Shown in pieces: positions 14,466 through 22,575 of a DNA stretch of 37,601 bases. Source of the stretch: Clostridia bacterium (GTDB lineage: Bacteria; Bacillota; Clostridia; Christensenellales; Aristaeellaceae). The position numbers and the translations under genes are program-made. The stretch covers positions 1-37,601 of the forward strand of contig JAFRLF010000050.1 of the NCBI GenBank assembly GCA_017431365.1, given 5' to 3'. Positions within the stretch are counted from its first letter, which is position 1. The number at the start of each line of letters is the position of its first letter. A model generated the notes under the pieces. The model saw only the letters and a list, made by a program, of their open reading frames with translations, had not been told where the DNA came from and made no database searches.

Positions 14466-14896
14466 GTGAGACAACCGCACCGACCGAGACCATGAGCGCG
14501 ATGAACGATGTCGTTGAGCAGGTCATCGGGCTGGTAAACGGTATGAGCGTATTTGCAACGATGACGCGCGGCGCGCTGCCGACGGGGCCGGGTCTCGTAT
14601 GCGAGCCGGGGCCCACGACGCCGAACGAGGTATATCTGGATAAGGGTCAGTATATCCCGCTTGACCTGACGATTAACGGCAAGCATAGCAATCTGAAGAC
14701 GCTCAGCAACGATATGGCGCTGATCTTCGAGGATTTGACACGGCGCAAGACGTATCCGTCCGGGACGGGGTGGCAGATCGTGGACATCGCAGCGTATACG
14801 TGGCCGGAGGTCATCAGGCGCGAGAGCAACAATCAATGGCTGATGGCGGGCGCGCTGTCGGTCAGGTACTATCTAACAGGGAGTGATAACGAATGA
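14462..14896 (+). CDS. Tail terminator / Minor_capsid_3-like protein
   Basis: A 144-residue protein with GTG start at 14462 overlapping the previous stop. A helix (MNDVVEQVIGLVNGM) is followed by a beta-rich core with GLVCEPGPTTPNEVYLDKGQ, NGKHSNLKTLSNDMALIFE and a C-terminal strand LSVRYYLTG, as in the Minor_capsid_3/tail-terminator group. It probably caps the tail tube at its head end. It overlaps the tail tube gene by four bases. Confidence 0.82.
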   Translation: MSETTAPTETMSAMNDVVEQVIGLVNGMSVFATMTRGALPTGPGLVCEPGPTTPNEVYLDKGQYIPLDLTINGKHSNLKTLSNDMALIFEDLTRRKTYPSGTGWQIVDIAAYTWPEVIRRESNNQWLMAGALSVRYYLTGSDNE

Positions 14897-15336
14897 ACGC
14901 CAACTGGGCCAACGAGCTTTGGATCGGTACCGAAAGCTCGACGAGCAATAACACCACGACGTGGACGTATTCCAAGCTCTGCAAGGGCATTGAGAGCATG
15001 GAGTTCTCGCCGAACGAGCAGAACCAGCAGTATTTTTTCCTGTGCGGCGGCGGCTTCGCGCACAATGAGGTCACCGGCGCGGCTCCGCAGATTATCGTCT
15101 CCGGGCGGCGCATCGCGGGCGACACGGCGCAGGATTACATTGTCGGCAAGCAGTTTGCGCTGGGCGATGACCGCAAGACGAGCGTGAAGATCGTGGCGGA
15201 GGGCAAGCAGATCATCTGCGACGCGACCATCGGCGACGTGACCAGCTTCGGCGGTCAGACGCTGGACGTCAACGCTTTCGGCTGCACGATCTATTTCAAC
15301 GGCACACCGACCGTATCGAGCGCGACGAGCGGCTGA
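14893..15336 (+). CDS. Major tail (tube) protein
   Basis: A 147-residue, beta-rich protein in the position of the tail tube subunit, between the tail terminator and the tail chaperones. The N-terminal part has WANELWIGTESSTSNN, the middle IESMEFSPNEQNQQYFFLCGGGFA and GAAPQIIVSGRRIAGD, and the C-terminal strand pair is suited to tube stacking. Its length is the lower range for the family. A strong terminator follows, as expected for a high-copy protein at the end of a transcript block. Confidence 0.88.
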   Translation: MNANWANELWIGTESSTSNNTTTWTYSKLCKGIESMEFSPNEQNQQYFFLCGGGFAHNEVTGAAPQIIVSGRRIAGDTAQDYIVGKQFALGDDRKTSVKIVAEGKQIICDATIGDVTSFGGQTLDVNAFGCTIYFNGTPTVSSATSG

Positions 15337-15345
15337 CAGGGATAA

Positions 15346-15375
15346 CGGGAGGGGTAAAACCCTCCCGATTTTTTT
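15346..15375 (+). terminator. Strong rho-independent terminator after the tail tube gene
   Basis: CGGGAGGG (15346-15353) pairs with CCCTCCCG (15360-15367), six-base loop, then seven T residues at 15369-15375. The ribosome site GGAGG of the next gene starts at 15376. It should lower expression of the downstream genes relative to capsid and tube. Confidence 0.9.
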
Positions 15376-15384
15376 GGAGGGTGC

Positions 15385-15987
15385 ATGAAAACGTTGATCG
15401 CGATACCTGCGATGAGCTGGGTATATACCGGGTTTTTGCAGTCAATGCTTGAGCTTGACAAGCCGAACGCGGGCATGGCCATACAGCAAAACAGCATGAT
15501 ATTCGACGCGCGAAACAATTTGGCATGGGGCGCGATGAATAACGGCTTCGACCGGGTGCTGTGGATTGACAGCGACATGAGGTTTGACGCCGACCTTCTG
15601 ACGCGGATGAATGCTGACATGGATGAACACGGGCTTGAGTATGTTTCGGCGTGGTTCACGGGCCGGAAGACGGGCGCTAAAGCGTGCGTGTATAAGAGCA
15701 TCAAATGGAACGTAGAACAGGGAAAGGTCACGGCAAAGGCTGAGCCTTTCGAGAAACGGATGGATGGACTGTTTGAAACCGCCGGATCGGGCTTCGGGGC
15801 CGTTCTGATGAAGACGGATGTTATAAGGGCTGTCAGTGAGAAATACGGCCCGCCGTTTATACCGCTGCCGTACATGGGCGAGGATATATCGTTCTGCTGG
15901 CGCGCCGGGCAGCTTGGAATAAAAATGTGGTGCGACGGCAGTATCAGGGTGGGTCATATCGGCCCTCAAGTATTCGGGGAGGATTAA
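15385..15987 (+). CDS. Glycosyltransferase-like protein (GT-A fold, family 2 style)
   Basis: Residues 1-10 form a first strand (TLIAIPAM), ARNNLAWGAM at 42-51 is the nucleotide-sugar binding helix, and WIDSDMRFDADLL at 60-72 carries the DxD motif (Asp62-Asp64) for the metal and sugar nucleotide. MGEDISFCWRA at 164-174 supplies the ED catalytic-base region, and His191 lies in VGHIG. The whole core fits a small GT-A enzyme of about 200 residues. It lies between the tail tube and tail chaperone genes, an unusual place, behind a terminator. Likely it adds sugar to a virion protein or surface polymer; substrate and acceptor are unknown. Confidence 0.85.
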   Translation: MKTLIAIPAMSWVYTGFLQSMLELDKPNAGMAIQQNSMIFDARNNLAWGAMNNGFDRVLWIDSDMRFDADLLTRMNADMDEHGLEYVSAWFTGRKTGAKACVYKSIKWNVEQGKVTAKAEPFEKRMDGLFETAGSGFGAVLMKTDVIRAVSEKYGPPFIPLPYMGEDISFCWRAGQLGIKMWCDGSIRVGHIGPQVFGED

Positions 15988-15988
15988 G

Positions 15989-16336
15989 ATGTTTTCAATT
16001 TCACTCAACCGCATCCACGACACGCTGAGGATTTCGGAGGGCACCGACACGCTCATTCTCAAGGTGGACGGCGACGCGCAGCGGATGGTCGCGGGGCTGA
16101 TCAACGTGCGGGAGCGCAGCGCGGCGCTGGCCAAGGACGGCGGCGAGGCGGCGCTGGAAGAGCTCGCACGGTATTTCGCGGTCACGATCTTCGGTGAAGA
16201 GCAGGCCGACAAGCTTTTCGATTTCTACAGGGGTAACGCGGGCTGTGTGTTTGCGATCTGTTCGCAATACTTCAGCGAGCGGCTGAACAAGCTGGTCACG
16301 AAGGCGCAGAAGAAAGCCTATGCGCGTACAAGATAA
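15989..16336 (+). CDS. Tail assembly chaperone (gpG-like)
   Basis: A 115-residue protein in the place of the first tail chaperone, before the Gp15-like protein and tape measure. It begins with a beta segment (ISLNRIHDTLRIS, LILKVDGDA), followed by helices. Its 3' end overlaps the next gene by 17 bases in a +1-shifted frame. No classical slippery heptamer is visible in the overlap, so I annotate two separately started genes rather than a programmed frameshift. Confidence 0.75.
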   Translation: MFSISLNRIHDTLRISEGTDTLILKVDGDAQRMVAGLINVRERSAALAKDGGEAALEELARYFAVTIFGEEQADKLFDFYRGNAGCVFAICSQYFSERLNKLVTKAQKKAYARTR

Positions 16337-16913
16337 GCTGCCGACGCATATCACGGTCGGGCGGCGGCGGTACAGGATCAACACGGATTTTCGGCGCGTG
16401 CTGCGGATGACGGAGATCATGGATGACCGGGGCCTGACGGACGAGGCGCGGGACTGGCTGGCGTTGCGGTGCGTGATGCGGTTTCCTCCGAGATCGCGCG
16501 AAAGGCAGGTCGAAGCGCTGAAGGCGCTGCGGGATCTGTTTTTTCCAGTCACGTGCAAGACCGGCGACGGGAAGAAGATAACAGACCTTGGACAGGATGC
16601 CGAGCTGATCGTCGCGGCGTTCTGGCAAACATACAAGGTCAACCTGTGGCGCGACCGGCTGACATGGTTCGAGTTTTCGGCGCTGCTGGGCGGCATTCCG
16701 GAGGGCTCGCGGTATGCGGACGTTCTGGGCATCCGGGCGCGGCCCATGCCGAAGCCGACGAAATGGAACGCGGAGGAACGCGAATGGCTGATGAAGGCCA
16801 AAGCGGTTCACGCGCTGACGATGACGGAACAGGAACAGGCGGACAATTACAGCCGGTCGGTTAAGGCGCTCTTTGACGGATTATTAAGCATGGCAGGTGA
16901 TAAGCATGGATGA
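16320..16913 (+). CDS. Tail assembly protein Gp15-like
   Basis: A 197-residue protein with the features of Phage_Gp15: THITVGRRRYRINTDFRRVL at the N-terminus, then a helical middle ending in LRDLFFP, and the conserved block FWQTYKVNLWRDRLTWFEFSALLGGIPEG near residues 101-129, followed by helices with AEEREWLMKAKAVHALT. It acts with the chaperone in wrapping the tape measure protein during tail assembly. ATG 16320 overlaps the chaperone gene. Confidence 0.88.
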   Translation: MRVQDKLPTHITVGRRRYRINTDFRRVLRMTEIMDDRGLTDEARDWLALRCVMRFPPRSRERQVEALKALRDLFFPVTCKTGDGKKITDLGQDAELIVAAFWQTYKVNLWRDRLTWFEFSALLGGIPEGSRYADVLGIRARPMPKPTKWNAEEREWLMKAKAVHALTMTEQEQADNYSRSVKALFDGLLSMAGDKHG

Positions 16914-19900
16914 CGGGCGCGTGGTATTCTCAATCCAGGGCGATAACCGGGAGCTGCGCACGACGCTTCAGGAGACGACGGACGCGATACAGCGCGAGAG
17001 CCGGAACTGGGACAGGGCGGCAGATCAATCGTCGGATAATATGTCTCGGGCGTTCGGGCGGGCGTTCGACGTGGAGCGCGTCAAGAATTTCGCCATACAG
17101 GCGGGAAAATGGCTGCTTCAACTGGGCAAGGACGCTGTCAACGCGGCAAGCGATCTGGCCGAGGTTCAGAACGTCGTAGATGTGGCGTTTGGCGAGGACG
17201 CAAGCAAGATCAACACGTGGGCCAAGAACGCGGCGGAGAATTTCGGCCTGACGGAGACGCAGGCAAAGAAATTCACGTCAACGCTGGGCGCAATGATGAA
17301 GTCGGCAGGTCTGGCTGGGCCGGAGATCGTCACAATGTCAACCGATCTGGCAGGGCTGGCGGCAGATATGGCGTCGTTCTACAACCTTGATTTTGAGACG
17401 GCGTTTCAGAAAATCCGGTCGGGCATTTCAGGCGAAACAGAGCCGCTGAAACAGTTGGGCATCAACATGAGCGTCGCGAACCTTGAGGCATACGCGCTGC
17501 AGCAGGGCCTGAGTAAGACGTTCGCGCAGATGAGCCAGGGCGAGCAGACGATGCTCCGGTATCAATATATCATGCAGGCGACGGCTGACGCGCAGGGCGA
17601 TTTCGCTCGCACGTCTGACGGGTACGCCAACTCGATGCGGCTTTTGGAGACGAACGTCGAGAGCCTGAAGACGAAGCTGGGCGAGGTGCTGCTGCCGGTT
17701 ATCTCGGATGTCGTGGCCGGGATAAACCAGATGGTCACCGAGCTAACCGGGAACAAGCAGCGGACAATTCTTGATGATTTCGCGGACATCGATCTTCAGA
17801 CCGAGAGCAAGCTGGCGGAGATCGAGACAACGGCGGCAAAGGCTCAGTCGCTTGTGGAAATCCTTAACGGGATCAATGCGTATTCGGTCTCCGGTGAGGG
17901 GCTGAGCGGCTTCCTTGCCGATATGGCGGAGGGCGCTAACAAGCTGCAGAACTCGAAGCCGAGGCTCTGGAATGGCCTGATCGACACGCTGGACGACGCG
18001 CAGATTTCGGACGCGATCAACGACACGAACGCGGCGGAGATCGGGAACGTCGCGGAGAACGCGAACGCGATAAACATCACGACGCCGGGCAAGTGGGACG
18101 ATCTCTCAAAATCGCTGAAGAATTTTGACGTAAGCGACAAAATGAAATCGAGCGGCGTCGACGCGATGGCGGACGCGGCGAACAAATTGGAGTTCACGGC
18201 TCCGACGCGCTGGAATAACATCATGGACGCGCTGGGCCGGGCGGGCGCGCTGACAGGCCTTGCGGACGCTGGCGTGAATATCGGCGCGCTGTCTGACGCG
18301 ATCAACAGCGACGGCGCGAGCACGGAAAAGGCGCAGGCGTGGCAGACGCTGCTCAACGCGCTGACGACGGACTCCGAGACGCTTACAAGCCTGACGGGCA
18401 AGGACGCGGAAGGCGCGAAGGAATGGCTCGAAACGCTTGCCGCGGGCGCGAACAAACTTGACGCGGGCAGCGCTGAGGGCTGGGACAAGCTCAAGCAGAC
18501 GTTCATGGAGGGCTTTACCGGCGGGGAAAGCGGCGAGGTATTCGGCGAGTTCTTTACCAAGACCGGCGAATATGCGCAGTATTTGAGCGCGTTGGGCATC
18601 GAAACCGATGGAGTGGCTGATGCGCAGGCGCTGTGGCTGCAGGTATGTCGGGAGCTGATTACGTACATCCCGGGCCTGTCTTCGATCATAAACGCCGAGA
18701 CTGGTGAGGTCGAGGGCGGCACGAAAGCCCTGAAAGACTACATCCTCGCATGGAACACCGCGGAGAAGCTGCCGGTTTTGCAGGCCGCGAACGACCGGTA
18801 TTTACAGGCGCTGGAGAACAACTTCAACGATCTGCCGGATCTGTTTATTGACACAATCACCGCTGAAGCAAGATTAAGAAGGGCCGAAGAAGCGCTTCGC
18901 GCTTTAGGAATGGAACCCGGCGAAACGACAGCATGGTTGGCCAAAACCGAAAAACTCGATTATAAACAAAATGGTGGTGAATTAGCTGAGAGCACGCAGG
19001 CGTTAATCGAGTATGCCGACGCGATTGAAGAATTCGACAACGCGAAGCAGAAATATGATAACAGGCTTAAAGAACAGTCTGACGCTTACGAAGTGTATGA
19101 GGAACGTGTCGCGGCAGTAACTGAAGCATATGGTGAAGAGGCCACGGCGGCGAGTGCGGCGGCAGACAGTACATATCTGACCGGCGATGCGGCGACGGCG
19201 GCGACTGACGCCATGACGGGCCTCGGCGAGGCATTGACGGCGCTGAATGACTATTACGACGACGCGCGGACGAGCACGGAAACGCTTGTGCGGTCGGTGG
19301 TCAAGGGCTTCGGGGAGATCGAGAGCCCGGCGGAAAAAGCGCGGCGTGAGGTGCAAGACCTGACGAAGCAGCTGGCAGACGCGGCGAACGCGGGCGAAAT
19401 AGAACTCAGGATCAGCGACACGGAAAACACGATACCGACGGCGCAAAATATGCTGCTGGGTTTGCAGGATCAAATCGCGTATATTGACGAATACCAGCGA
19501 CGGCTCGTTACGGCCCGAAAGATGGGATTTAGCGAGGATTTGCTGGCGAGCCTGAGCGATGGCAGCCTCGAAAGCTATGACTATTTGGGTGGGCTGACCG
19601 GAGCGACGGCGACACAAGTCCAACAGATCAACGACGCATACGCGGCGGCGGAGGCTGGCAAGGAACAATTCACAGACGCGTTAACGGCTCAGAAACTCAA
19701 GGCGGATGAAGTGTTTCAGGCGCTTGTAGATGACGCGAACGCGATGGTCACGAACCTTGACCTGTCAGGCGGTGCGCAAACTGCGATGGAGAGCACGCTT
19801 CAGGGTCTGATCAACGGCATCGCGGCAAAGCTGCCAGACCTGACGACGGAGGTCGATCTGGTGCTGGCGCAGCTGGCGCGACTCGATTTCGCCTATGGTT

Positions 19901-20250
19901 TCAGTTTCAACAAAGGCCAGATCATAACCGGCTTCATGCCGGGGATGAACATCCTCGACGGCACACACGCCAACGGTCTTGATTACGTTCCGTTTGACGG
20001 CTATCTGGCCGGGCTGCATGAAGGCGAAAGCATTCTGACGGAGGCCGAGGCGCGGGTCTGGCGCAATTTCAAATACGGTCAGGCGAGCACATCAAACTCT
20101 ATCGATTACGACGCGCTGGGCGGCGTCATGAGGGATAACGTCAACGCGGGCGGAAACGTCTACCTTGACGGGCGGACGGTCGGGCGCGTGATTTCGGCGC
20201 AGCAGGCGAACAACTTCAGGAACCTTGAAAGGAGCGGCTGGCAGGGATGA
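16906..20250 (+). CDS. Tail tape measure protein, 1114 aa
   Basis: Sets tail length and takes part in DNA ejection. The N-terminal 120 residues are helical (VVFSIQGDNRELRTTLQETT), followed by the conserved tape-measure core with KFTSTLGAMMKSAGLAG, MASFYNLDFETAFQKIRSGI and GETEPLKQLGINMSVANLE. The middle (about 320-560) has diverged repeats of the form ANKL..W..L.. separated by Asn/Ala stretches; a long helical part (about 590-800) and a C-terminal region with NILDGTHANGLDYVPFDG, GLHEGESILTEAEA follow. At roughly 1.5 angstrom per residue the tail would be near 165 nm, an estimate from the known length rule. ATG 16906 has AGGTGAT upstream. Little hydrophobic sequence is present. Confidence 0.92.
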   Translation: MDDGRVVFSIQGDNRELRTTLQETTDAIQRESRNWDRAADQSSDNMSRAFGRAFDVERVKNFAIQAGKWLLQLGKDAVNAASDLAEVQNVVDVAFGEDASKINTWAKNAAENFGLTETQAKKFTSTLGAMMKSAGLAGPEIVTMSTDLAGLAADMASFYNLDFETAFQKIRSGISGETEPLKQLGINMSVANLEAYALQQGLSKTFAQMSQGEQTMLRYQYIMQATADAQGDFARTSDGYANSMRLLETNVESLKTKLGEVLLPVISDVVAGINQMVTELTGNKQRTILDDFADIDLQTESKLAEIETTAAKAQSLVEILNGINAYSVSGEGLSGFLADMAEGANKLQNSKPRLWNGLIDTLDDAQISDAINDTNAAEIGNVAENANAINITTPGKWDDLSKSLKNFDVSDKMKSSGVDAMADAANKLEFTAPTRWNNIMDALGRAGALTGLADAGVNIGALSDAINSDGASTEKAQAWQTLLNALTTDSETLTSLTGKDAEGAKEWLETLAAGANKLDAGSAEGWDKLKQTFMEGFTGGESGEVFGEFFTKTGEYAQYLSALGIETDGVADAQALWLQVCRELITYIPGLSSIINAETGEVEGGTKALKDYILAWNTAEKLPVLQAANDRYLQALENNFNDLPDLFIDTITAEARLRRAEEALRALGMEPGETTAWLAKTEKLDYKQNGGELAESTQALIEYADAIEEFDNAKQKYDNRLKEQSDAYEVYEERVAAVTEAYGEEATAASAAADSTYLTGDAATAATDAMTGLGEALTALNDYYDDARTSTETLVRSVVKGFGEIESPAEKARREVQDLTKQLADAANAGEIELRISDTENTIPTAQNMLLGLQDQIAYIDEYQRRLVTARKMGFSEDLLASLSDGSLESYDYLGGLTGATATQVQQINDAYAAAEAGKEQFTDALTAQKLKADEVFQALVDDANAMVTNLDLSGGAQTAMESTLQGLINGIAAKLPDLTTEVDLVLAQLARLDFAYGFSFNKGQIITGFMPGMNILDGTHANGLDYVPFDGYLAGLHEGESILTEAEARVWRNFKYGQASTSNSIDYDALGGVMRDNVNAGGNVYLDGRTVGRVISAQQANNFRNLERSGWQG

Positions 20251-20948
20251 TATTTTTCAATAACGCGGCGCTTGAGTTCGTCGCTCCGCAGATCAAGGTC
20301 GTTGACGTGCGCGTGTCGCCGATTTCAATGGCCGTCACGGCGCGGCAGAGGGCGACGCTTCCGGGGTCGGAATTTGTGCGCATCGTGGGCCGGAGCCGCA
20401 CGGTGGAGATTTCGTTCGCACTGATTGAGCGAGACTGGCAGGCGCGGCAGGACGCGCTTCTTGCGATCACGCGCTGGGCGCGGTCGGACGGGCCGGGCAA
20501 GCTGCAGCTGCCGGGGCATGACGGGCGTTACCTTGAGGCGATCTGCACGGCGCTGCCGGAGCCGTCACTTCGGCAGTGGTGGGAAAGCAAGCTGCGCATA
20601 GTTTTTACCACGATGCAAAACCCGTTCTGGACGGACGAAGTTGAGAAAAGCGCGGCGTGCGGTTCGGCGTTTTATGTTACGGGCAGCGCGCCGCCGCTGA
20701 TGCGGATCACGCGGACGCTTTCGGCGCAGGCGACGAACCAGAGCTATTCTGACGGGACAAACACAATGACGTTTTCGGCGATCCCGGCGGGGAATATGGT
20801 GATAGACCTTAACCGGCAGACGGCGGCGGTCGGCACGACATCGATCATGAGCGCATACGGCTTCACTTCCTCGTTCATTCCGCCTTCGACGGGCGGCATG
20901 ACGATCACGGGAACCGGTACGGTGCGCTGGCGTGAGAGGTGGGAATAA
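20247..20948 (+). CDS. Distal tail protein (Dit-like)
   Basis: A 233-residue protein after the tape measure gene, the standard position for Dit, which forms the hub linking tube to baseplate. N-terminal beta segments (VVDVRVSPISMAV, GSEFVRIVGRSRTVEISFAL) and the following helix WQARQDALLAITRWA fit the Sipho_tail family, and the C-terminal half forms a beta-rich galectin-like domain (PPLMRITRTLSAQ, TMTFSAIPAGNMVIDL). Starts by ATGA overlap with the tape measure. Confidence 0.85.
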   Translation: MIFFNNAALEFVAPQIKVVDVRVSPISMAVTARQRATLPGSEFVRIVGRSRTVEISFALIERDWQARQDALLAITRWARSDGPGKLQLPGHDGRYLEAICTALPEPSLRQWWESKLRIVFTTMQNPFWTDEVEKSAACGSAFYVTGSAPPLMRITRTLSAQATNQSYSDGTNTMTFSAIPAGNMVIDLNRQTAAVGTTSIMSAYGFTSSFIPPSTGGMTITGTGTVRWRERWE

Positions 20949-22561
20949 TGGAGTTTCTTTTCTTCACGGCGGCGGACGCCGTGCTTTTTTCGCGCGACGA
21001 CGCGGAAAGCGCAAACTGGACGGTCGAGGAAATGACGCTGACGGCCGAGTTTCCGCGCGACGCCGATAAGGTCATACAGCGCGGGCAGCGGGTCGGCTTT
21101 GAGTACGACGGCGTTTTGCAGCTGTACGAAATCCGGAAGGTCGAGAACCTTGAACCGGATCATTACCAGCGGCTGACGGCGGAGCATATCGCAATCAGTG
21201 AGCTGAGCGATGAGCACACGCCGGGCGAAGAGATCACGGACGAGACGGCGGGCGCGGCGCTGGCCGGGTTGCTGACGAACACGCTCTGGACGGTCGGAAC
21301 CAACACGGCGAGCGGGACGCAGAGCGCGGACATCTCGCGCGGCTCGGTCTGGCAGGCGGTCAGAACCATCGAGACGAACTGGAACGTCTACATAACGCCA
21401 CGCGTGACGTATAACGCCAGCGGGATTACGGGGCGGTATCTCGACATAAGACCGGCGGGCGGGGTCTGGAACGGGATGCGTCTGAGCCTCGACAAAAACG
21501 CGGATGAAGTCGGCGTCGTCTACGATGACAGCGAAGTCATAACTGCCATGTACGGGTATGGGAAGACTGTCAACGACGAGCCGCTCACGTTCGCGGACGC
21601 GGTCTGGACGGCGACGAGCGATCACCCGGCGAAGCCTGCGGATCAGACATACCTTGAGGACACGGCTGCGACGGCGCTTTACGGGCGCAACGGTCGCCCG
21701 CGCTGGGGGTATTACCAGAACGCCGACATTGACGATCCGGACGTGCTGCTTGAGAAAACGTGGGAGGCGCTGAGGATCACCAACGCGCCGAAGGTCACGG
21801 TCGACTGCATGGTGGCCGATCTGTACAGGCTCGGATATAACGACGTCCCGATCAGGCTGCACGACACGGCGCTGGTTGACATAACGCCCATAGGCGCGCA
21901 GCTGCAGCTTGAGGTGATACAGCTAAACGTCGATCTTCTTGATCCGACGGCGACGCGTCCGGTCATCGGGGCGTATATACCCAACATCGTATATATCAAC
22001 CGGGAGACGGCTTCACGCGCCGGGGGCGGCGGCGGAGGCGGTCGCGGCGGCGGCGGTCGCGGTCAGACCAACGCAGAGCTACAGCGGTCGGAATTTGAGA
22101 CCGAGATCACGGCGAACCAGTACCAGATTAGCCTCAGGGCGTACCAGGTGGATATGACCAACGTCGAGACAATCCTCCAGGAGAGCGGCGTCGCGATTTC
22201 GGCGGGCGGGACGATCATCTATGCGAACAACAATCTCAACAATATGAAAAGCGATATATCGGTGAATGCCGGGAATATCGCGCTTGTGGTAACGAACGGG
22301 GCGCTTGACGCGGGGAAGATCACGCTTGCGATCAACAACGGCGGCAGCAGGGCGACGATTGACGCAGATCAAATCTTGCTCAACGGCTCAACAAAAATAT
22401 CGTCCTTGCTTACAGGCGCGGCGCTTATCTCGGCGTTGAGCGTTAACAGCCTGAGCACGCAGTATCTTGGCGTGAGGGGCGAAGCAGCGACGATGCACAC
22501 GGTCACGTTGATGAGTTCGGATGGCGTGACACCCGTTACAATCAGGTATCTCGGTGCATAA
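20948..22561 (+). CDS. Tail-associated protein (Tal / prophage tail endopeptidase-like)
   Basis: A 537-residue protein starting at ATG 20948, sharing a base with the Dit stop. The N-terminal 350 residues follow the baseplate-hub pattern of Prophage_tail proteins: AVLFSRDDAESANW near the start, TADHQ-like LEPDHYQRLTAEHIAISEL, and ITPRVTYNASG. At residues about 357-375 lies a Gly/Arg-rich linker (GGGGGGGRGGGGRGQ), then a coiled/beta C-terminal part with repeated NNNL, NAGNIALVV and INNG motifs, a likely fibre or adhesion extension. Catalytic residues for a lytic activity are not identified. Confidence 0.82.
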   Translation: MEFLFFTAADAVLFSRDDAESANWTVEEMTLTAEFPRDADKVIQRGQRVGFEYDGVLQLYEIRKVENLEPDHYQRLTAEHIAISELSDEHTPGEEITDETAGAALAGLLTNTLWTVGTNTASGTQSADISRGSVWQAVRTIETNWNVYITPRVTYNASGITGRYLDIRPAGGVWNGMRLSLDKNADEVGVVYDDSEVITAMYGYGKTVNDEPLTFADAVWTATSDHPAKPADQTYLEDTAATALYGRNGRPRWGYYQNADIDDPDVLLEKTWEALRITNAPKVTVDCMVADLYRLGYNDVPIRLHDTALVDITPIGAQLQLEVIQLNVDLLDPTATRPVIGAYIPNIVYINRETASRAGGGGGGGRGGGGRGQTNAELQRSEFETEITANQYQISLRAYQVDMTNVETILQESGVAISAGGTIIYANNNLNNMKSDISVNAGNIALVVTNGALDAGKITLAINNGGSRATIDADQILLNGSTKISSLLTGAALISALSVNSLSTQYLGVRGEAATMHTVTLMSSDGVTPVTIRYLGA

Positions 22562-22575
22562 GGGGGAGATTAACG

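Noticed and set aside
16300..16340. Programmed frameshift between the two tail chaperone genes
   Set aside because: The second frame is +1 relative to the first, no slippery heptamer is present, and the second gene has its own ATG; separate initiation is simpler.
20744..21862. Minus-strand open frame of 372 codons opposite the Dit and Tal genes
   Set aside because: Same shadow composition (Arg, Val, Pro, His rich) and antisense to clear structural genes.
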